From contig CASHSZ010000030.1 of the NCBI GenBank assembly GCA_949358305.1, positions 21,903-85,902 on the forward strand: DNA of 64,000 nucleotides. The letters run 5' to 3'. The notes under the pieces are model-generated. The model was not told where the DNA came from, made no database searches, and worked only from the letters and a program-made list of their open reading frames with translations. Positions 46,336 to 56,716 of this stretch are shown piece after piece (position 1 is the stretch's first letter; each line of letters starts with the position of its first letter). The position numbers and the translations under genes are program-made. The stretch comes from Strigamia acuminata (taxonomy: Eukaryota; Arthropoda; Chilopoda; Geophilomorpha; Linotaeniidae).

Positions 46336-47421
46336 CCGAGGTTTTTGACATCATGCCTAAACTGACCGAGCCGTTTGGCAGCAGCACTAGTTTGTTCAGC
46401 ACCATGCAAATAATAAAATTTTTTTAAAAAATTATAAAAAAAATTAATACTTTTTTCAAATGGGTTTTCAATTAAATACAAAATTAAGTTGTTTTCCAGT
46501 TAAAAATATTATTTTTTTTCGACGGGGAATTGTGATTTACCGCTACCGCAATAATAATAATAATTTGTTTATTGATGCTACTTCAGTAATCCTGTCCCTC
46601 CCAACAGCCGTAGCCTACAAGGGGAGAGACAAGCAAAAAATCAGCAGCAAAGCTGTGCGCTTTTTACGTAAAAATGCTCTAACTTTATTCAACAATTTAT
46701 TAAACAACTAATACACAACTAACAAACAAAATATTTGCAAGAATTAAAACGTGGAATTATTTACGAGAAAGCAACGATGTTCGAAAAAGTGCTCAAAGTC
46801 TGCTCGATTCGATTTTTTCATTAGGCTGTAACGTCGGAACAGATTTCGTCTGTTTTTCCAATCGCCGCTATTTATCTTTTGAACTGTGGAAATTACCTAT
46901 CTGTGTGGAAGCGGCCATTCAACGGGATTCCTTGACGTTTTTGGAAGTTGGTTAATAAAATCCCAAGATTTTATCAAATTTTCTCAACAATTTTCAGGTA
47001 AAAGGCTCAATAAATCAAACACAGGCGATTACTTTGAATGCCCAAATTGAAGATAATTCGGACACCATGATATGCGTAGTTGGTTGCATGCTGTCGGATT
47101 TAATGATTTCATATTTTTTTGGCATAAAATGTTTTATTTCAAATTCATTTTATTAATTAAATAAACTTAAAAGTGTTATTAAACTTCATCATTGCCTTTC
47201 ATCGCCGGGAGAATGGGGGTGTTGATGATGGGACGTCTCTCGCACCGGAATTTATCATGATTGGAGTGATCAGCGCTCGGCCGGTCGTGAACTTCACAAA
47301 ACTTAACTTACGCACCGGTAGGAAATTCACTATCTGCATACGGTGGTCGCGAGCCGCTAAAGGAAACTGTATACTTTTCGTATTTATTGACTAACCAAAT
47401 TAATTAAATTTTTATATTCAG
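46336..47421. other. CACTA interior, no gene recognised
   Basis: Short ORFs only. A 73-codon ORF at 47173-47394 has no motif I can name. It could belong to the captured gene that follows, but no splice link was established. Confidence 0.35.
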
Positions 47422-48260
47422 TTACGTGCAGTTGACGAGAAGGCAAAGGAGTTGCTTGGATATTTCTTTTTCGATTTATTTCTTCAAGAATACGGGCACG
47501 CTGCCGTGTTTAGGTTTGTGTTCAGTGGTGTAACAATCTCGAAACGTTTGTAAAATCAAGTGGATTGTCTCAATCTGATGGCAAAAATATGTACAAGGAC
47601 ACGAATTTGTCAGCATTTATCCAAAATTTCTCAGATTGTGACGAAAATAAGTACGGTAATTCCACAAACTCTTGACATTTTGTCGAAATTTGTCACAAAT
47701 TTTATAGAAATTGTCAAATTGATCACAAATTTATACAAAATTTAACAACTTAATTGCGAATGCCAACCACTTAATCACTTTTATGTCATAAAATGTAACC
47801 AATTGATTTTCTTTCGGTACAGGTGTGTCGTTCCCGATAACCAAAGAATATTGCCGGTGCCGGCCATTTTGGCTAATTTTACAAAACCAACACAAGATAA
47901 ATCGGCCCTACTAGATCATAACGAGGTAGTATCAATTAAATTCCTTACACACGGATGATTTTCATTTGTTTGCCTTTAGGTGGAAACCTTTTTTCACGAA
48001 TTCGGCCTCATGATGCACCACATTTGTACCCGCGCCATCAAGTACTGCCTTTTTAGCGGGACCAAAGTGGAGAGGGACTTTGTCGAAGCGCCATCGCAAA
48101 TGCTAGAGAATTGGGTTTGGGAAATGGAACCGCTCATACGAATGTCGGCGCATTACAAGACCTTAACGAATCAATCCCCGACGAAATGATCCAAATGATC
48201 CAGAAATTGATCGAATCACAGAAAGCCAACGCCGGAATTTTTAATCTGCGGCAAATCTAA
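47422..48260 (+). pseudogene. Captured thimet-oligopeptidase-like (M3 metallopeptidase) gene fragment
   Basis: Three exons with intron remnants, about 47422-47537, 47823-47925 and 47980-48260, encode a contiguous part of an M3 zinc peptidase. Motifs are 'LGYFFFDLF...YGHAAVF', 'VPAILANFTKPTQDKSALL', '[13 protein letters not shown]', '[19 protein letters not shown]' and 'ANAGIFNLRQI'. The zinc motif HEFGH reads HEFGL, losing a ligand. A frameshift follows near 48165, and the flanking exons are absent. Introns show that genomic DNA, not mRNA, was captured. Normal family members are ~700-residue cytosolic peptidases; this fragment cannot work. Confidence 0.85.
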
Positions 48261-48432
48261 CTTAGCTGACCTGAAGAAGCCCATTTGTAGATAAATACAG
48301 TAAATACTAAATTTGCAAAACCTGTTTTAAGAATTTATAAAAATGTACACTAAATACTAGTACATCGAGAGTTTGGAATTAAAAACACAAATATGTTGTC
48401 AAAATTCTATTTCTTCCTCTTGTTGTTTGTGA

Positions 48433-48615
48433 TTATTGAATCTTCGACGTCGGCTTCACGAATCGGATGGTGATTTGCGACCACTCGACGGGATTTCTGA
48501 CGTCCATAACGTCGCCAAGTAATTCGTTCTCGCGTTTCCTCAGAACTGATATTTCGGCTGCTGATTTTCCATCTTCAAATTTAAATTTAAAACAAATAGA
48601 TGATAAATGGAGCAT
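48433..48615 (-). CDS. Short minus-strand ORF, unidentified (possible captured exon)
   Basis: Sixty codons ending '...GDVMDVRNPVEWSQITIRFVKPTSKIQ'. Composition looks protein-like (mixed charged and hydrophobic). It could be the last exon of a gene on the minus strand whose other part is the ORF at 50214-50579, but the join is not demonstrated. Confidence 0.3.
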   Translation of the reverse strand: MLHLSSICFKFKFEDGKSAAEISVLRKRENELLGDVMDVRNPVEWSQITIRFVKPTSKIQ

Positions 48616-48732
48616 ATTAGTTTTGGAAATTAAGAATGCAATTTTAATGTTTTTTAATGTTTTTAATAATTTTAGTTGGAAGATTTGGTCAGAAAAAGTA
48701 TTTTTGGAATTGAATAATAAAGAAATACATAT

Positions 48733-49013
48733 GTTTACTCTCGTACATCTAACCTAATACTTTTGTAGAAAGTAATTTTTTTTTCTCCCAAGTTTTTGGG
48801 GTCGATTTCGAGCTACGCACGGCGAAGCGGATGGCCGTCGATTCTACAATCGATCGGCATAGTGATCCGCTTCGCCATTCGTTGTGCAACAAATCAAATG
48901 CCGACTCCTTCCTAGAAATGATCCGTATTATTCCGATTGCTATAGCGACCGAGCTTTTTAAAATTTTTCCAAACAACAAACAAAATGAAATGAATAAAAA
49001 TCGTAAAAGCATT
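48733..49013. repeat. Duplicated segment, copy 1 (copy 2 at 50661-50886 plus 51226-51273)
   Basis: About 280 bases starting TTTACTCTCGTACATCTAAC recur 1.9 kb downstream at roughly 90 % identity. Each copy holds a large hairpin (GGCGAAGCGGAT / ATCCGCTTCGCC, with an inner GTCGATT / AATCGA pair). The second copy is interrupted by a ~340-bp insert at 50887-51225. Confidence 0.75.
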
Positions 49014-49463
49014 TGACGAAACGTTTTAACCAGAAAAATGACTTTCCCAAACTTTTTCGAAATTTCCGCCACAAAGATCGACCTTTTTGGATAAAAACAA
49101 CGTTACACCGATGAATTCACATTCACAACGAGTGCCAAACCACCACAAATCATTTCAGAACCTGAAAAAGTTCGAATATAAAACCATTTCTTACACGGAA
49201 AATGACGAGTTTTTCTCCGGCGAAGTCATTCGGAAAAAATCAAAATTACGGTTAAAATCATTTTTTGCGGCTAACATGATCTATTTTGCGCAGCTGGAAC
49301 CGTTTTTGATGCAATTTTTGGTCGACAAACGAGGAATACATTAAACAGCAATGAAAAATGAAATTGTTAATTCAAAAAAAAGCGTTTTAAAAGATTTAAT
49401 TATTTATTTCGTCATGTTGGTAAAATGGGGAAAATCTTGAAAACTAACATTTTTTTTCTTGTT

Positions 49464-49832
49464 TCATGGCCAGGGTTGATATCTTAAAAATTGTTGTTCC
49501 CTTCGGCGATAAACACGGTCATTTATTTTGTAATAAAATTGCTTTTGTTTACGAACGGCGATTTCAGTAGGCAACATTGATTTCTTAAAAGCTAAACTTG
49601 AATCACCTGAGATTTGGCGATTATTACAAAACATCACCACATTTATTCCATCCAAGTCTGAAAAATGTAAAGCATAAAGTGCTTCGAAACAACATTTGCA
49701 CAGTGGTTGATGTCGTTCACATTTAAGCATAGAAATGAAAGAATGATGAATATCATTCCAATGTAATAAGTTATCTAAAATTACGTCGCTGCAGTGATTG
49801 CACTGAAATACTGGAACTGCAATTAAAACCAT
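49464..49832 (-). CDS. Small Cys/His-rich ORF, unidentified
   Basis: 122 codons with an ATG start. The N-terminus has 'CNHCSDVILDNLLHWNDIHH', a C2H2-like spacing, then 'CERHQPLCKCCFEAL'. A basic C-terminus ('KINDRVYRRREQQF') follows. It may be a small zinc-binding, nucleic-acid-binding protein carried by the element. No splice evidence and no family recognised. Confidence 0.4.
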   Translation of the reverse strand: MVLIAVPVFQCNHCSDVILDNLLHWNDIHHSFISMLKCERHQPLCKCCFEALYALHFSDLDGINVVMFCNNRQISGDSSLAFKKSMLPTEIAVRKQKQFYYKINDRVYRRREQQFLRYQPWP

Positions 49833-49984
49833 CGTGATTGCCTTGCAGTTAGCTGTACAGTGATTATAATATTATGGTGTACATACGTATATATGCAATC
49901 ATTCGACGAATATATGCCACTAAAACGGAAACGCCAATTAACCAATCACGTCATTTAGTTTTGTTGCGGCGTTTCAAACTGATT

Positions 49985-50101
49985 TTGGATTCAAAAAAAA
50001 TAAATAATTTCGAAATTATTTTCTTTTTTTGAATCCAAAATCAAAAAAATTAAAAAATATATGAAAGAATTCTTTCATATATTTTTCAATTTTTTTGATT
50101 C
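49985..50101. repeat. Two adjacent long palindromes
   Basis: 49985-50036 (GGATTCAAAAAA ... TTTTTTGAATCC, centre TTTCGAAA) and 50039-50101 (AATCAAAAAAATT ... AATTTTTTTGATT, centre AAGAATTCTT) each fold on themselves almost completely. Both can form hairpins side by side. Confidence 0.7.
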
Positions 50102-50213
50102 CGCTTATGCGTTTATTAGTTATATTTTCAAGAACTTTTTGTGCTACGTAGATTTGTATATATTTTTTAAATTTGGCGTGGCAAAATCGGTCGTTTAATA
50201 TATAGCTATACAA

Positions 50214-50579
50214 TCAATTTCTGTTGGCGAATGGTGGAAAACGTGTAAAAAAAATTAGGAAATCTCTCGATTGACAAACTAGTCGTGTATACTGATAATT
50301 AATTAACTTTTCCAATAAATTTTGACCAAACCGTCGGGCGATGGGCACGAAAAATCGAAAAGTACCATGTGCTCGCCGTCCGAAAAATTCCAATTCGTAG
50401 CGTACAATATCAGAACGAGAGTCGGGACAATATGGGACGTCGTATAGTTTGAGGCAAAAGATTCGTGCGAACGGACTCGGCGAGCCTTTTAGCGAGGGTT
50501 CAGATGGAAAATCGAATTGCTTCTGTCGGTAATCAACAAAATTAAAATCCAGAAAAGTCAGTGTCTTTGAAAAAGACAA
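50214..50579 (-). CDS. Minus-strand ORF, unidentified (possible captured exon)
   Basis: 121 codons including 'DYRQKQFDFPSEPSLKGSPS' and 'RSDIVRYELEFFGRRAHG'. Composition is protein-like and the local GC content is higher than its surroundings, as for the captured peptidase exons. No family recognised. Confidence 0.35.
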   Translation of the reverse strand: MSFSKTLTFLDFNFVDYRQKQFDFPSEPSLKGSPSPFARIFCLKLYDVPYCPDSRSDIVRYELEFFGRRAHGTFRFFVPIARRFGQNLLEKLINYQYTRLVCQSRDFLIFFTRFPPFANRN

Positions 50580-50660
50580 TAAACATCAGACGGATGTTTA
50601 TTTATAATGACGACAATATGAAAACAAACAGATTGTATCCGTGGACGCAGCCCGTTTTCG

Positions 50661-51273
50661 TTTACTCTCGTACATCTAACCTAATACTTTTATTTTGTAG
50701 AAAGTAACTTTTTTTTCTCCCAAGTTTTTGAGGTCGATTTCGACGTACGCATGGCGAAGCGGTTCGCCGTCGATTCTACAATCGATCGGCGGTGATCCGC
50801 TTCGCCATTCGTTGTGCAACAAATCAAATGCCGACCCCTTCCTAGAAATGACCCGTATTATTCAGATTGCTATAGCGACCGAGCTAAAGTAACGAAAGCA
50901 AAAGAAGGCGAAAATACGACGAACCACGAGAGCCATCAGAATGCAGTTCGAGTGAGACGCGATAACAGGTGGTTATTTTGAATTCGCTTACACGTTTATT
51001 TATTACAAATAAAGTTATATGTTTTAAAAGTATTTTATTACAGCTAAGTAAAAACTTTCTGCCGCGTTTGATAGCTCAAACGCGGCCGAAATATCACGAT
51101 TTTCCCAATTGCAATTGCAATTTTCTCAATTGCAATTATTAAATTGCAAACCAAAATAACTGCTCTGATCGCTTTATGTACAATTCAAGATGGCTTGATA
51201 ACATTGAAATTAAAAAAATTCAACTTTTTTAAATTTTTCCAAACAACAAACAAAATGAAATGAATAAAAATCG
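50661..51273. repeat. Duplicated segment, copy 2, split by a ~340-bp insert
   Basis: 50661-50886 matches 48733-48952 and 51226-51273 matches the remainder. The insert (50887-51225) contains the arm at 50958-51047, which is inverted at 52079-52163, and a palindrome GCCGCGTTTGA/TCAAACGCGGC near 51060-51085. Confidence 0.65.
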
Positions 51274-52163
51274 ATCTTTATTTATACTTAATGACGAACA
51301 ACGAATCCAAACTTAATAATTATCCTCCGAAACCGGAATATCTTGCCTCTCGATGTTTATTTCTTGAAAATTTGGACTGGAAATATTAAAACAAATGCTG
51401 GAAGACGAGAAAGAAAAGATAAAAAAAAATTTGGTTTATGATCGGTTTTGATTTTTTGTTATTATTTGTATAAAGATTTCGAATAAATAAAATGAAACCA
51501 CAGAATAAATGTATTACTTCGCCTTTTTCAGTTTAAAAAAGCCACTAAAAGATTTTGTACGAATATGCCACTAAAACGTATAATGCCAATTAACCAATTA
51601 GTTTTGTTCAAATATGTGCAGTAGCGGAAACGTATTGATAACACAATTTTTCATGCAGCATTGCAAATTGTTGTGCATTTTAAAATGTCGCAAAATGCAC
51701 AAACTTATGATAGTGAGCTAAACTTTGATACTCAACTTTCTGAAGATATTGTGAGCGACACTTGCTTTTCCTCAACTGAATCAAAATTGGCGTATAAACA
51801 AAAATACGAATCATCATTATCCAAATGTGGCGACGTACGCGCGTCATTACCAGTGAAGAAGGCGCAAACAAATTCCAATCCATCTGCAGTAGCTACAATT
51901 TCAGATGACGATGCTGCCAGATATAGTGGTATTTTACAAAATATTTTTAGACGTTTAACACCAAAAGAATTCCTTGTAGCCCGGATGAAAATTGATCAAG
52001 TGTTGTTTGACTTACAACGTGAAGATCCTGAAAATTAGAAATCACTTCAAATCTTATTCGTCCGGGCAATTATTTACTTAGCTGTAATAAAATACTTTAA
52101 AAAATACAACTTTATTTATAATAAACGTGTGAGCGAATTCAAAACCACCTGCTATCGTGCCAA
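50958..52163. repeat. ~90-bp inverted repeats flanking the BESS-like ORF
   Basis: 50958-51047 and 52079-52163 are inverted copies (shared GCTGTAATAAAATACTTT, AAACGTGT and GCGAATTCAAAA blocks) with small indels. The pair could be the ends of a nested mobile unit or an old inverted duplication. Confidence 0.6.
51685..52038 (+). CDS. Small ORF with BESS-like C-terminus
   Basis: 117 aa from an ATG at 51685; an upstream TTG in frame is unlikely. The N-terminal half is polar, Ser/Glu/Asp-rich. The C-terminal ~40 residues ('YSGILQNIFRRLTPKEFLVARMKIDQVLFDL') resemble a BESS motif, a protein-protein interaction helix pair found in MADF-type DNA-binding proteins. The ORF lies between the inverted repeats at 50958-51047 and 52079-52163. 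A 50-bp segment just upstream (51561-51610) also occurs upstream of the minus ORF at 49464-49832. Confidence 0.4.
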   Translation: MSQNAQTYDSELNFDTQLSEDIVSDTCFSSTESKLAYKQKYESSLSKCGDVRASLPVKKAQTNSNPSAVATISDDDAARYSGILQNIFRRLTPKEFLVARMKIDQVLFDLQREDPEN

Positions 52164-52169
52164 ACGGCG

Positions 52170-53760
52170 ATAAAAGTTAGCCCTCAATTTGTTTTTTATG
52201 CAACAAAAGCACTTTCAAATTACGGTAACGACTGAATACAGTCCTTAATCACCAGTTCCGAGTTTGTACAGAATCCCTGGACATCGACTTTGCTTCACCA
52301 CGTTATTAAAGAAAAATCAAATGAATATACGGTACTACGGTCATAAATTGTTATTATTAGGTTTAGTGAAGTCGCAGCACGTACAGAAAGATTCGACACG
52401 CTCTTCTTAAATTGTTATAAAACAATAAGCACACACGCCATGAATTTTGGCACCTCGATGCCCGACATACACGCACTTATTCCATAAAGTCTTGATCTAC
52501 GTGACGGGCCCGGGGAAACGCAGCATCAATTCACGTCATCTGCTTACAACACCGCGTGTACGGAGCGCAGATTAATTTCGTCAAAAAACTTGTTGCGATA
52601 GTCTTAACGGGTGAACGGTACAAACAAACACCAAATTGTCTAGTCATAATTATTTGAATAAAATATGTTTTTTTAAACTTCGCTATTCTTTATTGTATAA
52701 ATAAAATGGGGACTGTGTACATCCCACGCTTCGTCTCCTTTTTTAATTAATTAATTTTAATTAAAGTTTGCGACTGGTCTTTGATTCGAGTCCCGGGACT
52801 GGCAGTAATGTCATGTTTAAGAAACGAGGCCACGACAACAAAACAAAAACTCAGTCCAACTCCAAGTCCAAGTCCAAAAATGCAATTTTACATCATTCAG
52901 CAGTGCTTTTCTTTGTTTTTTTTGATGTTTTAAAATAAAAACCTCCCAACTTGAATTAGATCTTTTCGGTTTGAAACTTCAATTCAAACAAGAATTATTT
53001 CAAGTCCAAACACAAAGTTTGGCGTCACAAAACTGCAAAACATCGTCGAAACAAAAATATCGTTATTTTCATGTTTAAAAAACTTTTTTACAAACTTTTC
53101 ACTAATTTCCAGCTGAAAATTAAAACCAAAAAATAAAACATTTCATTGCACTTTCGTAGTCCGTACATAACCGATCAATTTCCCCAAACACTTTAAACTC
53201 TGCAACTGCAATTTGTTCACAGAGGTCAAACTGTATGCGGTACTCGTGTTTTTATCGCTGATTTGCGCTTGTTTCCATAAAAATTGCATCATTTTCGGTC
53301 ATATTTGCTCCACCGTCCTCTTAAGAATGAAATCGCCGCAAACTTGAGCAAACCCTAGCCCCGATACAAGGCGCGCACGAGCGAGTGGGAATTGCGGTGA
53401 TTAAAACATAAAATAAAAATCGTCATTGCATCTCAACTATAATCCTTGATTCCATCCATCTTGCAAATTTCCGGCACTTCCGGTCTTCCATTTCACATGG
53501 TTCACGACTTGTTCACGACTTGTTCACGACTTGTTCACGACTTGTTCACGACTTGTTCAATTGTTTTTTTTTTTTTAAATTGGCAATTTTTCGTTGAAAA
53601 AGAATAGGTATAGTACAGTCTAATTGTTTTATGCGGGCAGCCGTGTTTAAATATTCCCCCGTGTTAATGCACGGCCAAATAGCAACCTTTCGTCCGCGTA
53701 ATTAATTTTTTTTGCTTTCTATTTCAGTTATCACACAAATAAGTTGTCCAAATCTGTGGT
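52170..53760. other. CACTA interior and 5' flank of the transposase gene
   Basis: 52170-52228 is inverted at 57945-58003. Five 11-bp units TTCACGACTTG lie at 53501-53555. No gene recognised; the last few hundred bases should contain the transposase promoter. Confidence 0.45.
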
Positions 53761-53778
53761 TCTTTTGAAATTTTTATA

Positions 53779-56716
53779 ATGACAAAGTACTATAAGAGAA
53801 AAAGATGTACTACTTGTGGCCAATCGTACGAGTCTAAATATTTAGAAAAACATATTTTAACATGTGAAGAACCATTGCAAATCAACGTGAATGCAGAAGA
53901 TAATGATGCCCACTTCCAACCTGACGAAAATGAAATTCCCGCTAGCAATGACGAATCATCTGGAAATGAAGATTCAAGTGGAATTGATTCTGAAAGTTCA
54001 TATTGGGAGAGTGATAATTTGGATGACAGTTCAGTGGATTCGAATAGTGACATGGAAACAAGTTTTCATCAATCAACATCCTTATCCTTAACCGTTAAAG
54101 TGAAACACTTGATTAGCCATTTCTTATTACTTTGGCAATCTGTTTTCAACGTTCCAAATTATGCCGTTGAAGTTCTTTTGAGATTTATATTGGCCATTAT
54201 TGCTTTGACTACTAACTTAACTGTTCCTTTGACTTCTTACAGACAAATTGTGAATTCTATATCGCCACAACTGAGTTTCACCAAATATGTAGTTTGCCCG
54301 AATTGTTTTTTCATTTACAAAAACCAAAATTGTACTGAAAAAATAGAAGGAACGATTTGTAGCAAAAAGTGCAGCAATGTGCTATTTCCAAATCATCCAC
54401 ATGCCACTAGACGAAAGTGTAATGCGACGTTGATGAAAACAATGAAAACGCATAACGGTAAGCAGAAATTTGTGGCTTCTAAAACCTTTTGTTACAGATC
54501 ATTACAGACAACACTTCAAGAATTTATGCTTCGACCAAATTTTCTGAATCGCTGCAATTCGTGGACTCAACGGGTTATTGATGAAGACTACATTGCAGAT
54601 GTGTACGATGGGGAATTGTGGAAAGAATTCATTTCAAATGGGCATTTCAAAAACAATTCTGACATTGGCGTTATGATCAACGTTGATTGGTTTCAGCCAT
54701 TCAAATTTGTAAATTACAGCATCGGAGCGATATATCTTGTAATTTTAAATTTGCCTCGAGAAGAAAGATTCCTTGCAGAGAATGTAATCCTAGTAGGATT
54801 AATTCCTCATTTTCGCAAAGAACCACCATTGAATACATTTTTAAAGCCATTGGTTGAAGAACTTCTTGAAGGATGTACCAATGGATTTCAATTTAAAATT
54901 CACAATCAAGTTTCTGCAACTGTAAGTGCATTTTTTAGAATATATTTACGTTTCCTAATAATCAAAATTCATTCTCTCTTTTTAGAATATTAAAGTTTGG
55001 CTCATGTGTGTTGCGTGTGATCTTCCAGCATGTCGTAAAACTTGTGGCTTTTTAAGTCACTCGGCAAGTCTAGGTTGCAGTAAATGCCTCAAGGTTTTTC
55101 CAGGTTCGAAAGTGCGTGGATTACATGTACCTCAGATTATAAATAATTTTTTTTTTTTAATTAGGATCAATTGGAGCAAAAGATTACTCTGGTTTTGATA
55201 GAAATTCCTGGAAGAAACGAAAAATGGAAGATCATAAAGAAAAAATCAGACATATACAAGCTGGCGGTACAACTTTAACAACGAAAAAGAAACTGGAATC
55301 AAAATATGGAATCAGATATTCTGTGTTGCTGGATTTGCCCTACATTGATATAATTCGTTATCATGTCATTGACCCAATGCATTGTCTCTTTTTAGGAATT
55401 TCCAAGAAAATGATACACGAATGGATCAAGTCAGAGGACTTGACAAAAAAAGACTGTGAAGAAATGCAAAATATACTGGAAGATTTTGTTGTTCCTTCTT
55501 CTGTGGGCAGAATACCTCATAAACTATGGAATAATTTTAGTTCATTTACAGCTGATCAATGGAGAATATGGACCATAGTATTTTCTAATGTTTTACTTTA
55601 TAAACGTTTGCCACAACAAGACATGGAATGCTGGAGAATCTTCGTTTTGGCTTGCTCAAAATTGTGCAAGAAGGTTCTTTCCAAGCAAGAAATTATATGC
55701 ATTGACAACTTGTTTTTAAAATTTTGTCACCGGTGTGAATCGCTGTATGGAAAAACATTTATAACACCAAATATGCACATGCTGTGTCACTTGTGTGAGT
55801 GCATTGTAGACTATGGACCAATTTACTCATTTTGGTTGTTTAGTTTTGAAAGGTAAATGTATTATGTAATAGTAACAAGTGATTTTTTTACTTATAAATA
55901 ATTTTATTTTTCAGGTATAACGGAATGCTCGGTTCACAAAAAACAAACAAAAGAGATGTGGAAGTGCAGTTTATGAAAAAGTTCCTGCAGACTGTTTACG
56001 TCAAGGGTGAAGAAGACCAACTCCAAGATTTAGATGAAAACTTTGATGGGATTTTTAAGGATCTGAAGAAGGGCACACATCAGAGAGGCACCCTATCATC
56101 AGTTCCAATTCAGCTATACAACGTTCTAAAGTTAAGTTTTCGTTCAAATCCAATTATAGGCAATGATTGGTCTGTTAACTTAACATCCTATACGCTTGCA
56201 AAAAAAGAATATTATACATTTTCAGAATCGGACTTACATCAGCTAAAGAATGTTTATCGTTTCATCTATAATCAACATGCATCTCTCTGTATTCCTCCAT
56301 CTGCAAAACGAGTAAAATATCTTAGACATGGGCAAAATTTATTTGGAACTCAAAAATCAAGAAGTCACCGATCATCATACATTCTTGCCAGTTGGTCTGC
56401 GTCTGATAACAACATTGAGATTATTTCAGATAATTTACGACCCGGGAAAATCATAGACATTTTGATACACACAATAACCATCGGCTTGGAAGTTAGAACA
56501 CACATCATGCTGCATGTGGAATGGTATAAATTATTTCAGGATAGTGTTCGATTCAAATATGGAAAACCAACTGAAATATTTCTAAACCATCCAGAAGATG
56601 AAAGCATTTGTAGCTTTATGCCAATTCAACGTGTTTCTTGCAAATTTGCCTGCACATTTTCGCAACATCGTGGACTTGATACGATTATTGTTTGTCCTCT
56701 AGAAAGATCAATATGA
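53779..56716 (+). CDS. CACTA transposase, Tnp2 family, 4 exons, intact
   Basis: Exons 53779-54921, 54986-55103, 55165-55852 and 55915-56716 join in consistent phases (GT-AG) to 916 aa. The N-terminus has a zinc motif C10-C13-H25-C29, then an acidic Ser/Asp stretch. The core contains 'VDWFQPFK' (Asp 303), 'CDLPACRKTCGFLSHSAS' with 'CSKCLK', 'VLLDLPYIDIIRYHVIDPMH' (Asp 490), and 'DVEVQFMKKF' (Glu 666). These are the landmarks of Tnp2-type EnSpm transposases. The three acidic residues are candidate DDE catalytic residues, by inference. The protein should cut the element ends and reinsert them. No stop or frameshift interrupts it. Confidence 0.9.

Noticed and set aside
52770-52810. tRNA-like B box (GATTCGAGTCCCG)
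   Set aside because: No acceptor stem, D arm or anticodon arm can be built around it; a SINE relic cannot be shown.
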